DNA of 64,000 bases from contig CM114271.1 in assembly GCA_050084515.1 (NCBI GenBank), positions 43,028,001-43,092,000 on the forward strand. Reading direction: 5' to 3'. This stretch comes from Blasia pusilla. Taxonomy: Eukaryota > Marchantiophyta > Marchantiopsida > Blasiales. Below the pieces are notes generated by a model. That model worked only from the letters and a program-made list of their open reading frames with translations, was not told where the DNA came from and did not search any database. Position 1 is the stretch's first letter; every line of letters starts with the position of its first letter. Below, in pieces: positions 9,454-29,960 of the stretch. The position numbers and the translations under genes were made by a program.

Positions 9454-10303
9454 ATAAGAGTAGCATCATGTACCCTTCGGCGCAACTCTCTGTCCAAGAT
9501 CCCATACCAAAATCGATCGCTCGAGCCTCGCCACACAGGTAATGAAATCAGCGTGCCGATACGAGTGTATGCCACACGAAGACTCTCACCTGTCTTTTGC
9601 TCAAATTCTTGAAGACTCCTCAACTTCTCTGTCTTCACTCCTGATAGTTCTTCTTCAACCTCTTGAAGAACTCTGCAACCGGGCTAAACGATGGTGGGCC
9701 ACTAGTACCTTCTCTAGTACCCCCACTGGTACCTCCATGGGTACCTCCACTGGTACCCCCACTCCGGCTCGTACTCGTACCACTCAACGTCGGGTTGGCT
9801 GGCATAGTAGGAGCACTACTACCAATACCACCATGGGTGATAGACACATAGCCCAGAGACCAATATTGTCTCCACGCCTCAATCTCAACAACATGGTCCT
9901 TCCTAAACTCATGGTAATCATCCATGGGTGGTCCCTCCAAGTGCTGAAACAACCCCTTCCAAGCCAAGAAGGATGTAAACAACGTGGCGTTCCGCAACAT
10001 CTGCATATCACACCACGTATCAAACTCTTGCATGAAGTCCTCCAACTCAATGGTGCCCACTGCACCCGAGTATCATCGTGGGCCCTTCATGGCCCCATAT
10101 ATCCCGTCCATGTCCCAAATCAATGGAGCTGCAACACTCGATAACAACGTAGAAGACTCGGTGTTTGGAACACCCTCGTCCTCCTCTTCATCAACCGTCG
10201 GAAGTGGAAAAGGAAGCCAATACCTAAATCCACTCCGTGTGAAACCACCACTATCCGCACCACGGTCCCCAACCAGACCACCAGACAGCTCCGTGATGAC
10301 CAA
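9454..10303 (-). pseudogene. Gag N-terminal and capsid-like part (decayed)
   Basis: Minus-strand frames cover this part in pieces: about 10303-10073, 10060-9635 and 9638 downwards, separated by stops or frame changes. They read FDTWCDMQMLRNATLFTSF, GPPMDDYHEFRKDHVVEIEAW, and later LRSLQEFEQKTGESLRVAYTRIGTLI, RFWYGILDRELRRRV. The last pair resembles the capsid-like gag domain of gypsy elements, where an EF..LxQ-rich helix precedes the LLPELRR block. A Gly-Thr-rich short repeat (GGTSGGTHGG...) encoded at about 9690-9770 comes from repeated GGTACC-type DNA motifs. The fit with order gag, zinc knuckles, protease supports the call; the capsid homology itself is weak by eye. Confidence 0.6.
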
Positions 10304-10746
10304 GGCCGATGCCGCAACACCACCAAATTACCACCACTAAGTAACCAAGTGACGTCGATGTCGTTGTACTATTCTAGCTCTACTAGCTATGGGTGTAGGC
10401 AACCTAACCTGTCATCACCACAAGAAGCCTCCCACGGTATACTGGTCATCACTCCAGCCTTACTACCGGTAGCACACAGGAATAACACTACTCAGGAAAT
10501 CAACGTCAACCGTAACAATGGGCGCGCAAGCAAGAAGCAACGATGGAGGGGATCCAAACACAAGAAGTCCAACGACAATCCTCCAATCGCAAATGGAAAT
10601 CAAGGTAACACAATCCACCAAACGTGGCGCCCCCTAATCCACAAAACCCACCACATAATTCTTACGCAATAGCTACTCCGCCGCGGGTCGATGACGTGCT
10701 AGTCGGACTCGCAGCACCTGAAAATATCACCTGGATGGAGAGGCTA
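10304..10746. other. Leader region between right LTR and gag (minus-strand sense)
   Basis: No ORF of note was seen. In minus-strand sense this is the untranslated leader downstream of the 5' LTR, where a primer-binding site should lie. I did not find a match to the initiator-tRNA-Met site, so the primer is unknown or the site has decayed. Confidence 0.4.
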
Positions 10747-12161
10747 CACCGTACCATGCGCTAGAGGTCCATCAACCAAAAACCTGAGATGCATAAAGCG
10801 CCTAACACCTCTCCAAACAACACCAAATGAGCTACACTAGTGTGTACACTGGCATAGTTAAGAACTTAGCAGTTAAGCGTCTTCCAAGCAGAATAGCCCA
10901 AAGATGGGTGACCAATTATGCAACACTCAAATCACAAATCCTGCAAAAACTGCCTCACGCCCAAGCAAGCATGCTTGCTTGCTTGCTCCTTGCTCCTTAC
11001 TCCCCCTCTCACGCCCACTCGCCCTGAGCTACCACGAGTTGCCTCGAAGCCTCAAAACGCCGAGACATGCCACGCTTTTCCACGCTTCGCTATGGAGAGA
11101 GGCCCAACCAGGGCGCCCCCAATGGGATAGGTGTCTCCAACAATGAACGAGTCACCAACCAACCAGGCCCTTCGATCCGCTGTCCACCATAGCTAGTCCG
11201 CAAAATTTTGATCAGCAATTACTCCACAAATCCTCAACCAAAATTGAATCTTCTTCAACCAGAATTCAATTGACCACCATAGCTATCTCTCCACAAAAAA
11301 TCAGCTACAACTGAGCTCTGTACTCCGAGCTAAAAATCAGACAAACTTGCTGTCCATACACCTCAAGAATCGCAAATCCGACAGCGCTTCCGCCCAGTTT
11401 CATGCACGCAGAAATCCGCAACGCTCCACACACTCAAGCAAATAGCTTCACATGAGATCACAATACAAGTAGCAATAGGAACCTCTCACCCGATCTGGAT
11501 GAACTTCAACAGAGCTTCCGCACTCCAAGCTCTCCACATCAGAAAACCATCGAACACGAACTAGAATCTTCAATCCTTGATAACTTCCAACTCCCTTGAC
11601 AAAATCTGCCGATCTAAAGCACGTTGGAAAGCTCTCAGCAAGGCGCTTCTTTCCCAACCAACCATGCACCAGATTCACACCTCCAACATAGGCCACAAGC
11701 CACAAAAATCCACGGTTGAGTACACAATCAGCCTTAACCAAATCCTACTGATCCACAATCGAAGCTATCATCGATCTACTTCAGTTCTTTGAGTGAAATC
11801 CGTGAAAGACCTACTATCATAAAACACATATAAAATCACATACAATCGAGCCAAACCCACTCCACGATGGGAGAATCTAGGTCGAAGCTTGCGGGAAACA
11901 CCATAGCCAAGAGCTCTACTGACTACCAAGGCTAACTCCCAACGCAACAGGCTCAACTCAAAGAACTGACTATTCTTTGGGTGCACTCCACACTATATCC
12001 TCCAACCTAAGAGCGGGCCCTATTGGGAAAGTCACCCCCAACTGAGTAACCCCCAACCCTATGTATGAAACCGCATCTCTACCTAGCCACTACGATCCTA
12101 CATAAGGTTTGGCCTCTACTAGCACACTATATTCTACGACATAATCCGTATGGTCATGACA
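10747..12161 (-). repeat. Right long terminal repeat of the methyltransferase-bearing gypsy element
   Basis: Direct repeat of 1-1437. Minus-strand sense starts TGTCATGACC at 12161. Numerous substitutions and indels relative to the left copy imply an old insertion; both copies keep a region (about 11768-11986 and 1043-1250) without stops in one minus-strand frame. The flanking base at 12162 could not be compared with the left flank, so no target duplication can be confirmed. Confidence 0.85.
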
Positions 12162-13041
12162 GCCTTCACCCTCCTTGAGACTCTCGCATATTTCCATAAC
12201 CACAGATTGATGGGTGGGTGCATGGGGATCTCCATACCCATGATATTTGGTTGTATTTCCCAATTGGGATTTTCAATCGCCAAGTAGTTCCTCTTTCGAC
12301 TCTCGACACACTTTAGTGTTTGTCATGATCAGTTGGTTCCATTTGATACCCACATTTGTACATAGCTGCAGAGTTAACAAAACATCATTTGATACGCTTG
12401 AATGCTTCAACCATATTAGAAGATCATCATCCATTCACGAAGTTCATTCCCACAAGATCCAAGGAAGATAACATAGTGGTTTTGTTGGATTCCCAATCCT
12501 AGACGATGGATATTCATGTTATTGAGGCTTTAGTTATTTGAGATTAATTACCACCTCAAGCAGATGTAGAGGGTCCTACATTAGAGGTTGTAACCAATTT
12601 GTCAATGGATGTGCCAAGCGAGTCCTTCACACACACTAGATTATGAGAGTGTGGAGATATTAAGTGCATTGGGACTACCACCAATTGTTCCAGTGGGAGA
12701 CCCAGCCTCCACTCAAGTTTGCAAATTTAAAGAAAGTTTAGTGGAAAATGGTGGAGGATTTGAATCATTTTTTTCACACTTCGATGAGAAAGAGGGTGTG
12801 GGATGGCAGGAAGTGTAACATCCCCTTGCATTCATATGATCCTTGGATGAGACGTGTTTGGAAGGACACAAGATCTCGCTGCATGAACATTGGAAGGGAG
12901 TGAGGAAGGAAGATTCAACTGCAAAGAAGATTCATGCAGATGTTGTTTGAACATTGGGGAATGAATGTGGAGTGGAATACATTGTTGTTGGGACCTAGAG
13001 TAGTCACTCAAGCTACCACATCAAGGGCTTTGGAAAAAAAT
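12162..13041. other. Intergenic DNA between two retroelement remnants
   Basis: Short open stretches exist (about 12609-12818) but none shows family motifs, and no repeat shared with the rest of the window was noticed. Confidence 0.4.
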
Positions 13042-14072
13042 TGTCGTGCACCTACTCTCCTTGAACGTTAATCTTTGTTGTTGCGAAAGCATGCGTTCAA
13101 TAGGGCAAAATCTCAACGGTGATCTGCATCCAAACACGCACTCACGTTAGTCGAGTTTGGATCAATCAGCGATTCTAACTTGCCGAGTTCTCGACTCAGC
13201 CTCTTATCAAGCTCGACCTTCCTAGTTTCATGGTTTACAACACATGCAAGTCTTTGAAGACTTGGGACAGACTTTATGTTCGGTTCAAGAAACTCAAATG
13301 ATATTTTAAATGCCTTACGGTTCCAACTGTCCAATGGACCTCCAATGAGTCCCTAGCTGCGAGTCACAAAAATGAAACGTGGGTTGGAATTCAAGTGTGG
13401 CTTACGAAGTCCACTCCCTTGGATCAGGTTTGGGTTTCAAGTTCCAAAGCCAAACTCCCGTTCCATCTCGTGCCCTTGAGACACCGTTTGGTGCTCAAAG
13501 TGGGGTTCGTGTTCCAAGACTCCTTGGAGAGATTCCCCTTTACTTGTACTTGTGGGGATCCCTGTCCTCCCCCTAACTTTAGAGAAAGATAATCGGGCCC
13601 CTCAGATTGACCCTCAACCTGATTGCTCTCATAGTTGTTTTTGGCCAATATCTCAGCTTTTACTTATGCATTTGCTAAGATCTTTAGTGCGTTGGAAGCG
13701 TCTGAAGATACAATTTCCAATACTACCTTACTTGTCCCAAATGCATCTTGGGGCTAAACGTTATGGTCCAAAACATATTCAAAATCCCCAAACGCTAGTC
13801 GTGTTCCAAAACTGATTCTCACCTCTTTGGCAACCAACCTTCCTAGACCCAACTCATCTCAAGTCTTGGTTCACGTTTGGTCCAGGTTTCCTAGTCGCGA
13901 CCAAAAACGCATGAAATGCACAACTTTGTTCCGTATTTCATCTCTTGGACTTTTCCAAGAGACCTTTCCAAAAGCCTTTTTAGAGCGCGATCATTGTAGC
14001 GTGAGTCCACTAGAATTCTAATGTTCCTCTTGGTGCCTATTTGATGTTCATTTGGTTATGAGGGCTGCGAGA
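13042..14072 (-). repeat. LTR of a reversed chromovirus copy
   Basis: This is a diverged reverse-complement copy of the LTR at 53921-54921. Its left edge, TGTCGTGCACC then CTCCTTGAACG, matches the LTR end (…CGTTCAAGGAGG…GCGCGACA). Its right edge, TATGAGGGCTGCGAGA, matches the LTR start (TGTCGCGACCCTCATGACC). Length (about 1.03 kb) agrees with the intact copies. Divergence is far greater than between the two LTRs at 47691-54921. Confidence 0.8.
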
Positions 14073-14090
14073 CTTACCCCTCCTTAGAAG
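14073..14090 (-). other. Polypurine tract of the reversed chromovirus copy
   Basis: In minus-strand sense the sequence just before the LTR is CTTCTAAGGAGGGGTAAG, matching CTCTAAAAGAGGGGTGAG at 53903-53920. It primes plus-strand synthesis in this family. Confidence 0.7.
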
Positions 14091-14790
14091 TTTGATGAGG
14101 ACATCAAACGTAATTTTTTTTTATGTTAAGTTATGGGAAGCCGACCCGGTAACACTGAATTGCGTTGTGGTAGCTAACCCGCAATTCCTCTTTTGGCTTA
14201 ATTCTTGGGCTGTCGCTTGCAGGACTTAGATTTATTAGCTTTTCCACTTGAATCAGCCTAGACCAATTCTGTAGAACTAATCTAAACTATCAAAATAAGC
14301 AAACTAAGCCTGCAACCTAAGACTTCATTTACTCACTATTTGTAAACATCCGCATGTTTACCTAACCAATTCGTACTACTTTCGGGGCACTCATATTCTA
14401 CTTAGGCGCGGCACTAAGTTCACTCATGCAACATGAATGAGATCACCATAAACCTCAAGACAGACTAATTTGCCCCGCCGACGTTAGGGCGGGTCCAAAT
14501 GTTAGCACTTCAACACTTGATCTAGATGCCTTATCTGAATTACCAGCTCTCATCTCAAATACTCATTGTTTTGCCTCTTTAACCTACATCCTAAGCATAT
14601 GAAGAACTACTAATTTTCATGCACTACCATTCTCAAAATCACAATCACTAGCATCGAATCTCCAAATCCATGCATTCTTTATTGCAACAACTAAACTTTT
14701 CTAGTTACAACGGGTTATCGGCCCAAGCTTCTTGGTCACAAGTTATGTCCTTTGCTTCACCATGTACTAACGTATATGCCTATCTTACAT
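14091..14790 (-). other. 3' untranslated internal region of the reversed chromovirus copy
   Basis: Non-coding. Its length between chromodomain and LTR (about 720 bp) matches the corresponding stretch 53207-53920 of the intact copy, and blocks such as the one near 14150-14200 (GCAATTC, TAGCTAACCCGCAATTCCTC) match 53800-53840 reversed. Confidence 0.6.
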
Positions 14791-14962
14791 CCATTTGAAG
14801 TCTCGCAATGCCTCTTGCGCGTGTTCAAGATTTGCCTCCGCAATCCAAGTCGCCTCTTTCACATGGTAGCCTTTCCACTTGACCAAGTACTCGCACTTGG
14901 TGGCTCTCGTCCGGAACGTACGATGGTCTCCATCTAGAACTCTGGTTCCTCATTTTTGATGA
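14791..14962 (-). pseudogene. Chromodomain remnant of a reversed chromovirus
   Basis: In minus-strand sense it reads NEEPEF, a TAG, METIVRSGR, then after one frame change CEYLVKWKGYHVKEATWIA and EHAQEALRDFK. This parallels the chromodomain at 53040-53200 (EFEVETILRSR, KYEYLIKWKGYHVKEATWIA, EHAQELLRDFK). Chromodomains at the end of chromovirus integrases bind methylated histone tails and guide insertion. One stop and one frameshift break it. Homology fades near 15010, so the copy is truncated before the rest of pol. Confidence 0.8.
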
Positions 14963-15010
14963 CAACAGCACAAGAAATATTAGGGGCAATAAATTCCAAG
15001 AGGTTGTAGG

Positions 15011-15449
15011 ATGGATCCTCAACAATTAACTTTGCAAGCGTGTGACATCGATTTCAGCCCTTCAATGAGTAGCTTGTATTGCATTTGCAGGCAAAGAGTG
15101 ATAGTCCAACAAGACATTAGTGGCTATTTCCTTCAGCGTTTTGAGTTAACTGTAGGACACGGTAGAGCACATATCCTGAAAATGCTACACCATCAGATTT
15201 GGAGTCTTCAAGATTGTAAATAGCTTTCTCCTTGCCTTATTTTCCAATTCCTTGGCACCATCAGTGTCATTTCAGATCTCCCATTGGCAATCGCTCATGT
15301 CTCCTTTCACAAGTTTCTCACTCATCGATTTAGGTTTACAATCTAGCAATATGAAACTATCACTTACGGGATTTCTCCGTACCCAAAAGCATTTTGAGAA
15401 AATTCTGGCTCGGACTTTTTTTCCGCTTGGGCAAGCATTCTCGCACCAA
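15011..15449. other. Intergenic DNA
   Basis: Nothing recognised; short ORFs on both strands lack family motifs. Confidence 0.4.
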
Positions 15450-15640
15450 AGCAAATGGAGACAAGCTGATATTACGGGGATTGACATTCCACGACTATCA
15501 TGGTGTGTTTCTGCAAAAGAGAAAATTAGGGCAGAAGCTTCTTCTTGACATTGATGCATGGATAGACTTAACAAGGTCTGGTGTCACCCATCAGCTCGAT
15601 GACTCAGCCAACTATGCCGAGATCTACAACTACCATTCCC
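15450..15640 (+). pseudogene. FOLB: Dihydroneopterin aldolase fragment (first part of the enzyme only)
   Basis: Dihydroneopterin aldolase cleaves dihydroneopterin to hydroxymethyl-dihydropterin and glycolaldehyde in folate synthesis. The plus-strand frame reads GDKLILRGLTFHDYHGVFLQ then KRKLGQKLLLDIDAWIDL and ends DDSANYAEIYN. This corresponds to the opening of plant FolB proteins (DKLILRGL.F.G.HG, E.R.LGQ.F.VDIDAW, L.DT.SY..IY). The real enzyme continues for about 60 more residues, including the LLE.VAE and V..WKP blocks, which I do not find downstream. No splice donor follows the last matching codon. There is no convincing ATG. It is therefore probably a captured or retained exon fragment, with the functional gene elsewhere. 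Confidence 0.75.
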
Positions 15641-15659
15641 CCAACTACATTTAGGTTTC

Positions 15660-16648
15660 AATCTTTTCACTCATTATTTTTTAGGTGGGCGTACCCATTA
15701 GACTCTCATCATTAATTAGTGCTACATGCATCTTCCGTTTGTAGCTTCTACCCTAAATTCACTTTACTACGATCGAATAAAAGCCCTACCAATAAACTTA
15801 CTTATGCGCCTACGGTAGTCAATTTTTATTTTATTCACTATATCCACCCACACTTAAATTTCTTCCTTCGGGATGTGGTATTGATTGCTTCTTATGCAGC
15901 AATCTACCAAAAATTGCAAATAAATGAGACCTTACCTTTAACCATCTCCTACCTTTTTCATCTCACTTCTCCTTTAGACTAAGCAACCAAATACATGTGT
16001 TAATTAAGATCTAACCTTCACTCCTTTTTTTCATTACTGCAATACTACATAAGTCTAGACTTTTCCCCAACCTAATCTAGACTATTCTAGGCCGCATACT
16101 TGTTATGCTAGTAGAGTGAAGTCACCACATCAAACTCAACTTTCTTTACAAGCGTTCTATAATGAAGTACTACAAGTAGTCGATGACATATCGACAATGT
16201 TCTTACAAAAAGCTTACGCCACCACATGATGCCATGCACCAAGTATTTGAAGAAGCCTGTGCTTTCCATGCGGTCGTGGATGCCCTAAGTTAGCTATGAC
16301 TATCTACAGCCTCCGGTGGACCTAACGAAACAAGAGTCTCGCACGAAGGCACCGGTAGCGCTTCTTTCTCCTGTTTGTGGGTCGTCGAGGCTGAAGGTGA
16401 GGTCCTCCGAAGGAGAGGACCGATTGCAATGGGCGTACGAATCAATTGGGAGTAGAGGCAGGTGACGGTATCAAATCGAAGGCATAGCGGGGGCTGGGTT
16501 GTAGATATTTGAGTTGGTCGGTGGTGTTTCACGAGGGAAATTTGCCGACTCGAAATTGCAGAGTAGGAGCAAGGAGTTGCGATTGCTATTTTGCTTAAAC
16601 GTTCGTTGGAGCGGAGGAACGAGAAGTGAAGTTGGAAGAGAACTAGGA
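15660..16648. other. Intergenic DNA and probable promoter/5' leader of the helicase gene
   Basis: The part up to about 16280 is AT-rich with no recognised feature. From about 16300 base composition rises and stays high into the first exon, consistent with a 5' untranslated leader. No TATA box or start site can be assigned with confidence. Confidence 0.4.
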
Positions 16649-26041
<9,393 letters not shown>

Positions 26042-29000
26042 TGATGGTCCAGGCAGGTCTGGTGGATACAAGGGTACTGGCTGTAACTTTCCAGATTGTG
26101 GGATCTTAAAATAGGATTGGGTTTGTGCATAAAGGGACTCAAGTACAGGTACAGGGGATGTGTATTATAGTCTGAACTCGGGAGTTTAGTGTGCAACAAG
26201 ATGACTAAATGAACACTTCTGAATTCAACATGCAATAGGGCAGTTGGATGACAGAAACGCCAACAGGATGTAGGAACACTTTGTTCGGACATTGTTTTCC
26301 TGCGACGCTATCCTATGGAGTTAGAAATCAAGAAATTAAAACTTTTATGTGTTGGCATGAGTGCTTAACGACAATGAGAAATCTGGCTCTAATCAAAGCT
26401 GGCTATGACTTGGAAGCTTCGAGTAAGTGACATAAGGGACAGAAGGGACATAATCTCTTGCATCTTTCAAGGATTATACATGCAGCGGGGCCATAGTGAT
26501 GGCAAATGTGTCTTTTTGAATCGCATGCAAAATGTAGTGGTTCAATTTAGTGGGTCTAAGTTTTGTGTCCTGACGTTCTGGAGAGATTATCTGAAAACAC
26601 TAGACCAGGAATGAAGTCGAGTAATTAATTCGTGGCCACGAAGTATCGTAAAAGTTACCAAAGAAAAGTTGGGAATTATTTGCATGAAAATGGTGCTCTT
26701 AAAGTCGAAAATGCCCGGGGGAAAGTATAATTCCGACAAAACTCACATCTGAAGCTTTGTATGAGGATAACTCACTCGCTTAAAGATGCACTAGTATATC
26801 CATGCACGGGTGAAAGGGCCTGCTCATCTGTCATGTTAAAACTACACGAGTCAGCACCAGTGAAGAAAAAAATATGAGGGGAAAGTGTCCTCAAACCCCG
26901 AACTCTTACTCATAGCTGTCACATATAGCATGTACAGAGTTTTACAAGGGGTTCAGGCCGATTATAATAAGATGATCACTATACAAGAACAAGTTTTTCA
27001 TGCCATGATTCACCATTGTCAATCTTCCACAAGCATACACCTCTAACACCGATACGAATGTACATAAGCTATTAACAAAATGAGATGTATGTAGACTTAT
27101 GGTAGAATCTGTCAATATGTCCAAATCATCAGCTGGTTTCAAACTTTGTCAAATCTAGTTTCAAAAGCTATTTTGGTAGACTTTGGTAAAATTCATTTTA
27201 ATATGAATGTTGTTTTTAGAAAGACAAAGGAAGGAGGAAGGAGCTGGAAAATACAAAATGGAATGAAAAAAAGAAAAAGCCAATACAGAAACCAACTTGA
27301 TAAGCAACATGATAAATAAGTTTTACGAAACACAAAAGTCAAGATCCTTCCTAATAGAAAGCAAAAACATCCTAAATTGGTTTAGCTCCCGAAAGTAAGA
27401 CGTTTTTAAGGGAGCATAGATTTTTAAACTTACAAACACCACGTTATTTGACACATGATAGCTAGAAACAAAAATATTTTCCTAACATGGACAACAAGAA
27501 AACATTTTTTTGGAATTTTTTGGCATCATAATTATTACTGGTGCAAAACAGGGGGTTCCCTCTAGTATTAGTCATCTGAATTGTAATATAACTGAAGAAA
27601 TTGAAGTTTAGACCCAATGTTTTTATCTGCACTGTTTACATGCGACTAAATTACGTAACACTGCGACTAAATGGTGTTTTAGGGTAAATGAAGAACCATA
27701 CTTCAATTAAAGATGGCTGGAATAATAACATTTGCCCAGCTAGCAGTTAGGTGGTGCGACAAGTGGCTTTGCTGTCTTGCAATGAGGAAACGCGAAGTAA
27801 AACAGAGGACTCAAGACTGAGTTCCCGGGTTCGGGGTCGAACGGAAGAAAAGAAATGCGGATTCACACCACTTTCGCTGACGTAGAGCTCAACGGACGCG
27901 TGTCGAGCCTCGTTTGCAGATTAGCCGTTATCCCAGGTGACGCCAATAATGAGTGAACAAACCCCTCCTAATGCAGGTCATTTCTTTATCCAAACTCTCG
28001 AATCATTGTTTCACACATCCATGAGCCTCGGACATACATGCACAAACTCCATTGCGATCTCGTAACGTAGAGTTCTATATCGACTTCAGCTCCTCAGCGC
28101 TGTGCGAACCCGCTCAGACATGCAGCATCTATGTCCTCCAACCCTCGCTGCCAGCACGTCCGCACCCTGAAAAGACCCACCATGACAACCGCTTATCGAT
28201 CCTAGATCTCAAAATCTAACGATTGGAGGCGAAGCGTGTATCTAATCCCGGAGACATAACAGGCGAGGAACATCGGGACACATGCTCATGGAACCTTCCG
28301 ACAGGACCCAAGAGCACCACGGCACTTGAGTCGAGGCGGACCGAGTACATTACTACATGTTCCGTCGGTGTGCCCTGTGCGCGCGTCCGTTCTGTGCAAG
28401 ACGGGTGGACGCGTTTTTTGTTTTTCTGATGGGTTCGTCACTTTTTCCCGCGTGCAAGACGACTGGATGTTTCGTTCTAAACATAGATTTGATGAGTTCA
28501 CTTCTCCCTCCACGCCGGCGGTTTGTGGCCGGTTACACAAATCGTTGTGCTCCTCTTCCATTGACACTACGTCGATGGGATGCAGTCAGTCGGTATGTGC
28601 ATTACATGAGTACGCCCCATCCGGTGTGTTCCATCCAAACGGTCTGGCATTCAATGCCGGGGACGCACATTTTATAACTAGTAAGCGGCCCTGAGGTCGT
28701 AATAGAATTCAGTAAGGAAATAATAAATAAATAAGAAGATAGACCTGACATCACCTAAAGTGAAAATTTGCAAATGGGAAGATATGGTATACTTGTAAAG
28801 TGGCTACTAATCCACATGAAGTCGAGTTGGAAGAAATTGGGATCCTCTAAGACTGCGAGTTTTATTTAATTATAACATTTATTGTACATGCACGGGCTCG
28901 AGAGAATGCTACTGTTGGCAACATGTTACATTTTCTTTTTGTTCAAGGCTTGGTTGAGTGTATTGAAATTTAATAGATATTTGATTGAATGACAAAGAAA

Positions 29001-29439
29001 CTTGTATGCGAAATTTATGGTAGGAAGGTGGTGTGTTGGTGAAAGAAGTTGCAGTCATTGAGAGAGGAGAGAAATACAATTCGTTGCAGATCTTAAGGCT
29101 CATAGAAGAAGAAGTGCTTTATGTAAGAAAAAAAATCAAGGAGTACCTTGCATGGGACATGAAGACATATTGTGAATGAAGAGCGATTTTTGCAGGTTTT
29201 AAAGTAATATGTATAGTTTCAATAATCTTGTACGACTGGTTGGCATAGTTTGTTATAATAATAAACTATGAGAATAAAATTATAGTATTGTAGAACAACT
29301 ATTTGATGCTAGCAAGTTGCACTTATGTTTTTGTTATGCATTTATGCATAACTGCTAGCAAGGAATTCATTTATTTTTGTGCAATTTTTGCTAGATTACT
29401 CCATGATGTCTTTTGTAGTGGAACAAAGAATTTCCATAC
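26042..29439. other. Helicase 3' flank and intergenic DNA
   Basis: The first few hundred bases probably include the helicase 3' untranslated region, but no clear polyadenylation site was chosen. About 27800-28700 is noticeably richer in G+C and CpG than its surroundings and has overlapping short ORFs on both strands (28223-28694) with no recognisable motifs. The rest is AT-rich without recognised features. Confidence 0.4.
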
Positions 29440-29814
29440 GACACTTTGGGGGAGATTGGAGATCGAGCCCCAGAGATCGTAGATGACTTGATAATGAGTA
29501 GGGTAATGCGCAAGAGCATGTTCCCCCTTTTTTTGGGGTCATTTGGAGACTATTTGAGGTACTCCCTATTGTTAGAGAGTTGATTTTCTATTTGTAGAAA
29601 GAGACCTTGACCCACTATTACAAGTTTAAGGTCAAGGGAATGATCCATGTGCATGGGTTGTGAGGGAGAGGACTTGGGGAGAGAGAGGGTATATTTTAAG
29701 GGGAGAAAGATTGGGAGATCATGCTCTCTTTGTTGAATCTCATTTGGATAAGGCGGTGGAGCTATGGTAGTACTAGCCTCATCATGAGAGTGGGTTTGGG
29801 GAGAGGGAGGGAGG

Positions 29815-29906
<92 letters not shown>

Positions 29907-29960
29907 TTTGTGTGTATGAGAGATCTATTTCTATTTCACAAAATTGATACAACAAACGAT
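29440..29960 (+). repeat. Dispersed repeat family, copy 1, with GA microsatellite
   Basis: Blocks shared in order with 32330-32860 and partly with 43330-43650: GTAGGGTAAT..., CCCCTTT-TTTTGGGGTCAT, GGAG-CTATTT-GAGG, AAGTTTAAGGTCAAGG, a GACTTGGGGAGAGAGAGGGT block, GGGAGATCATGCTCTCTTTG and TTGAATCTCATTTG. Copies 1 and 2 end in a long GA run. This looks like an interspersed transposon or LTR family. Confidence 0.7.
29806..29902 (+). repeat. (GA)n microsatellite
   Basis: A GGGAGGGA lead-in followed by an uninterrupted GA run ending at GATGGATTTG. Any ORF through it (poly Glu-Arg) is an artefact. Confidence 0.99.

Noticed and set aside
9542-10340. Plus-strand ORFs over the gag region
   Set aside because: The minus-strand frames carry zinc knuckles and gag-like blocks; the plus-strand translations have none.
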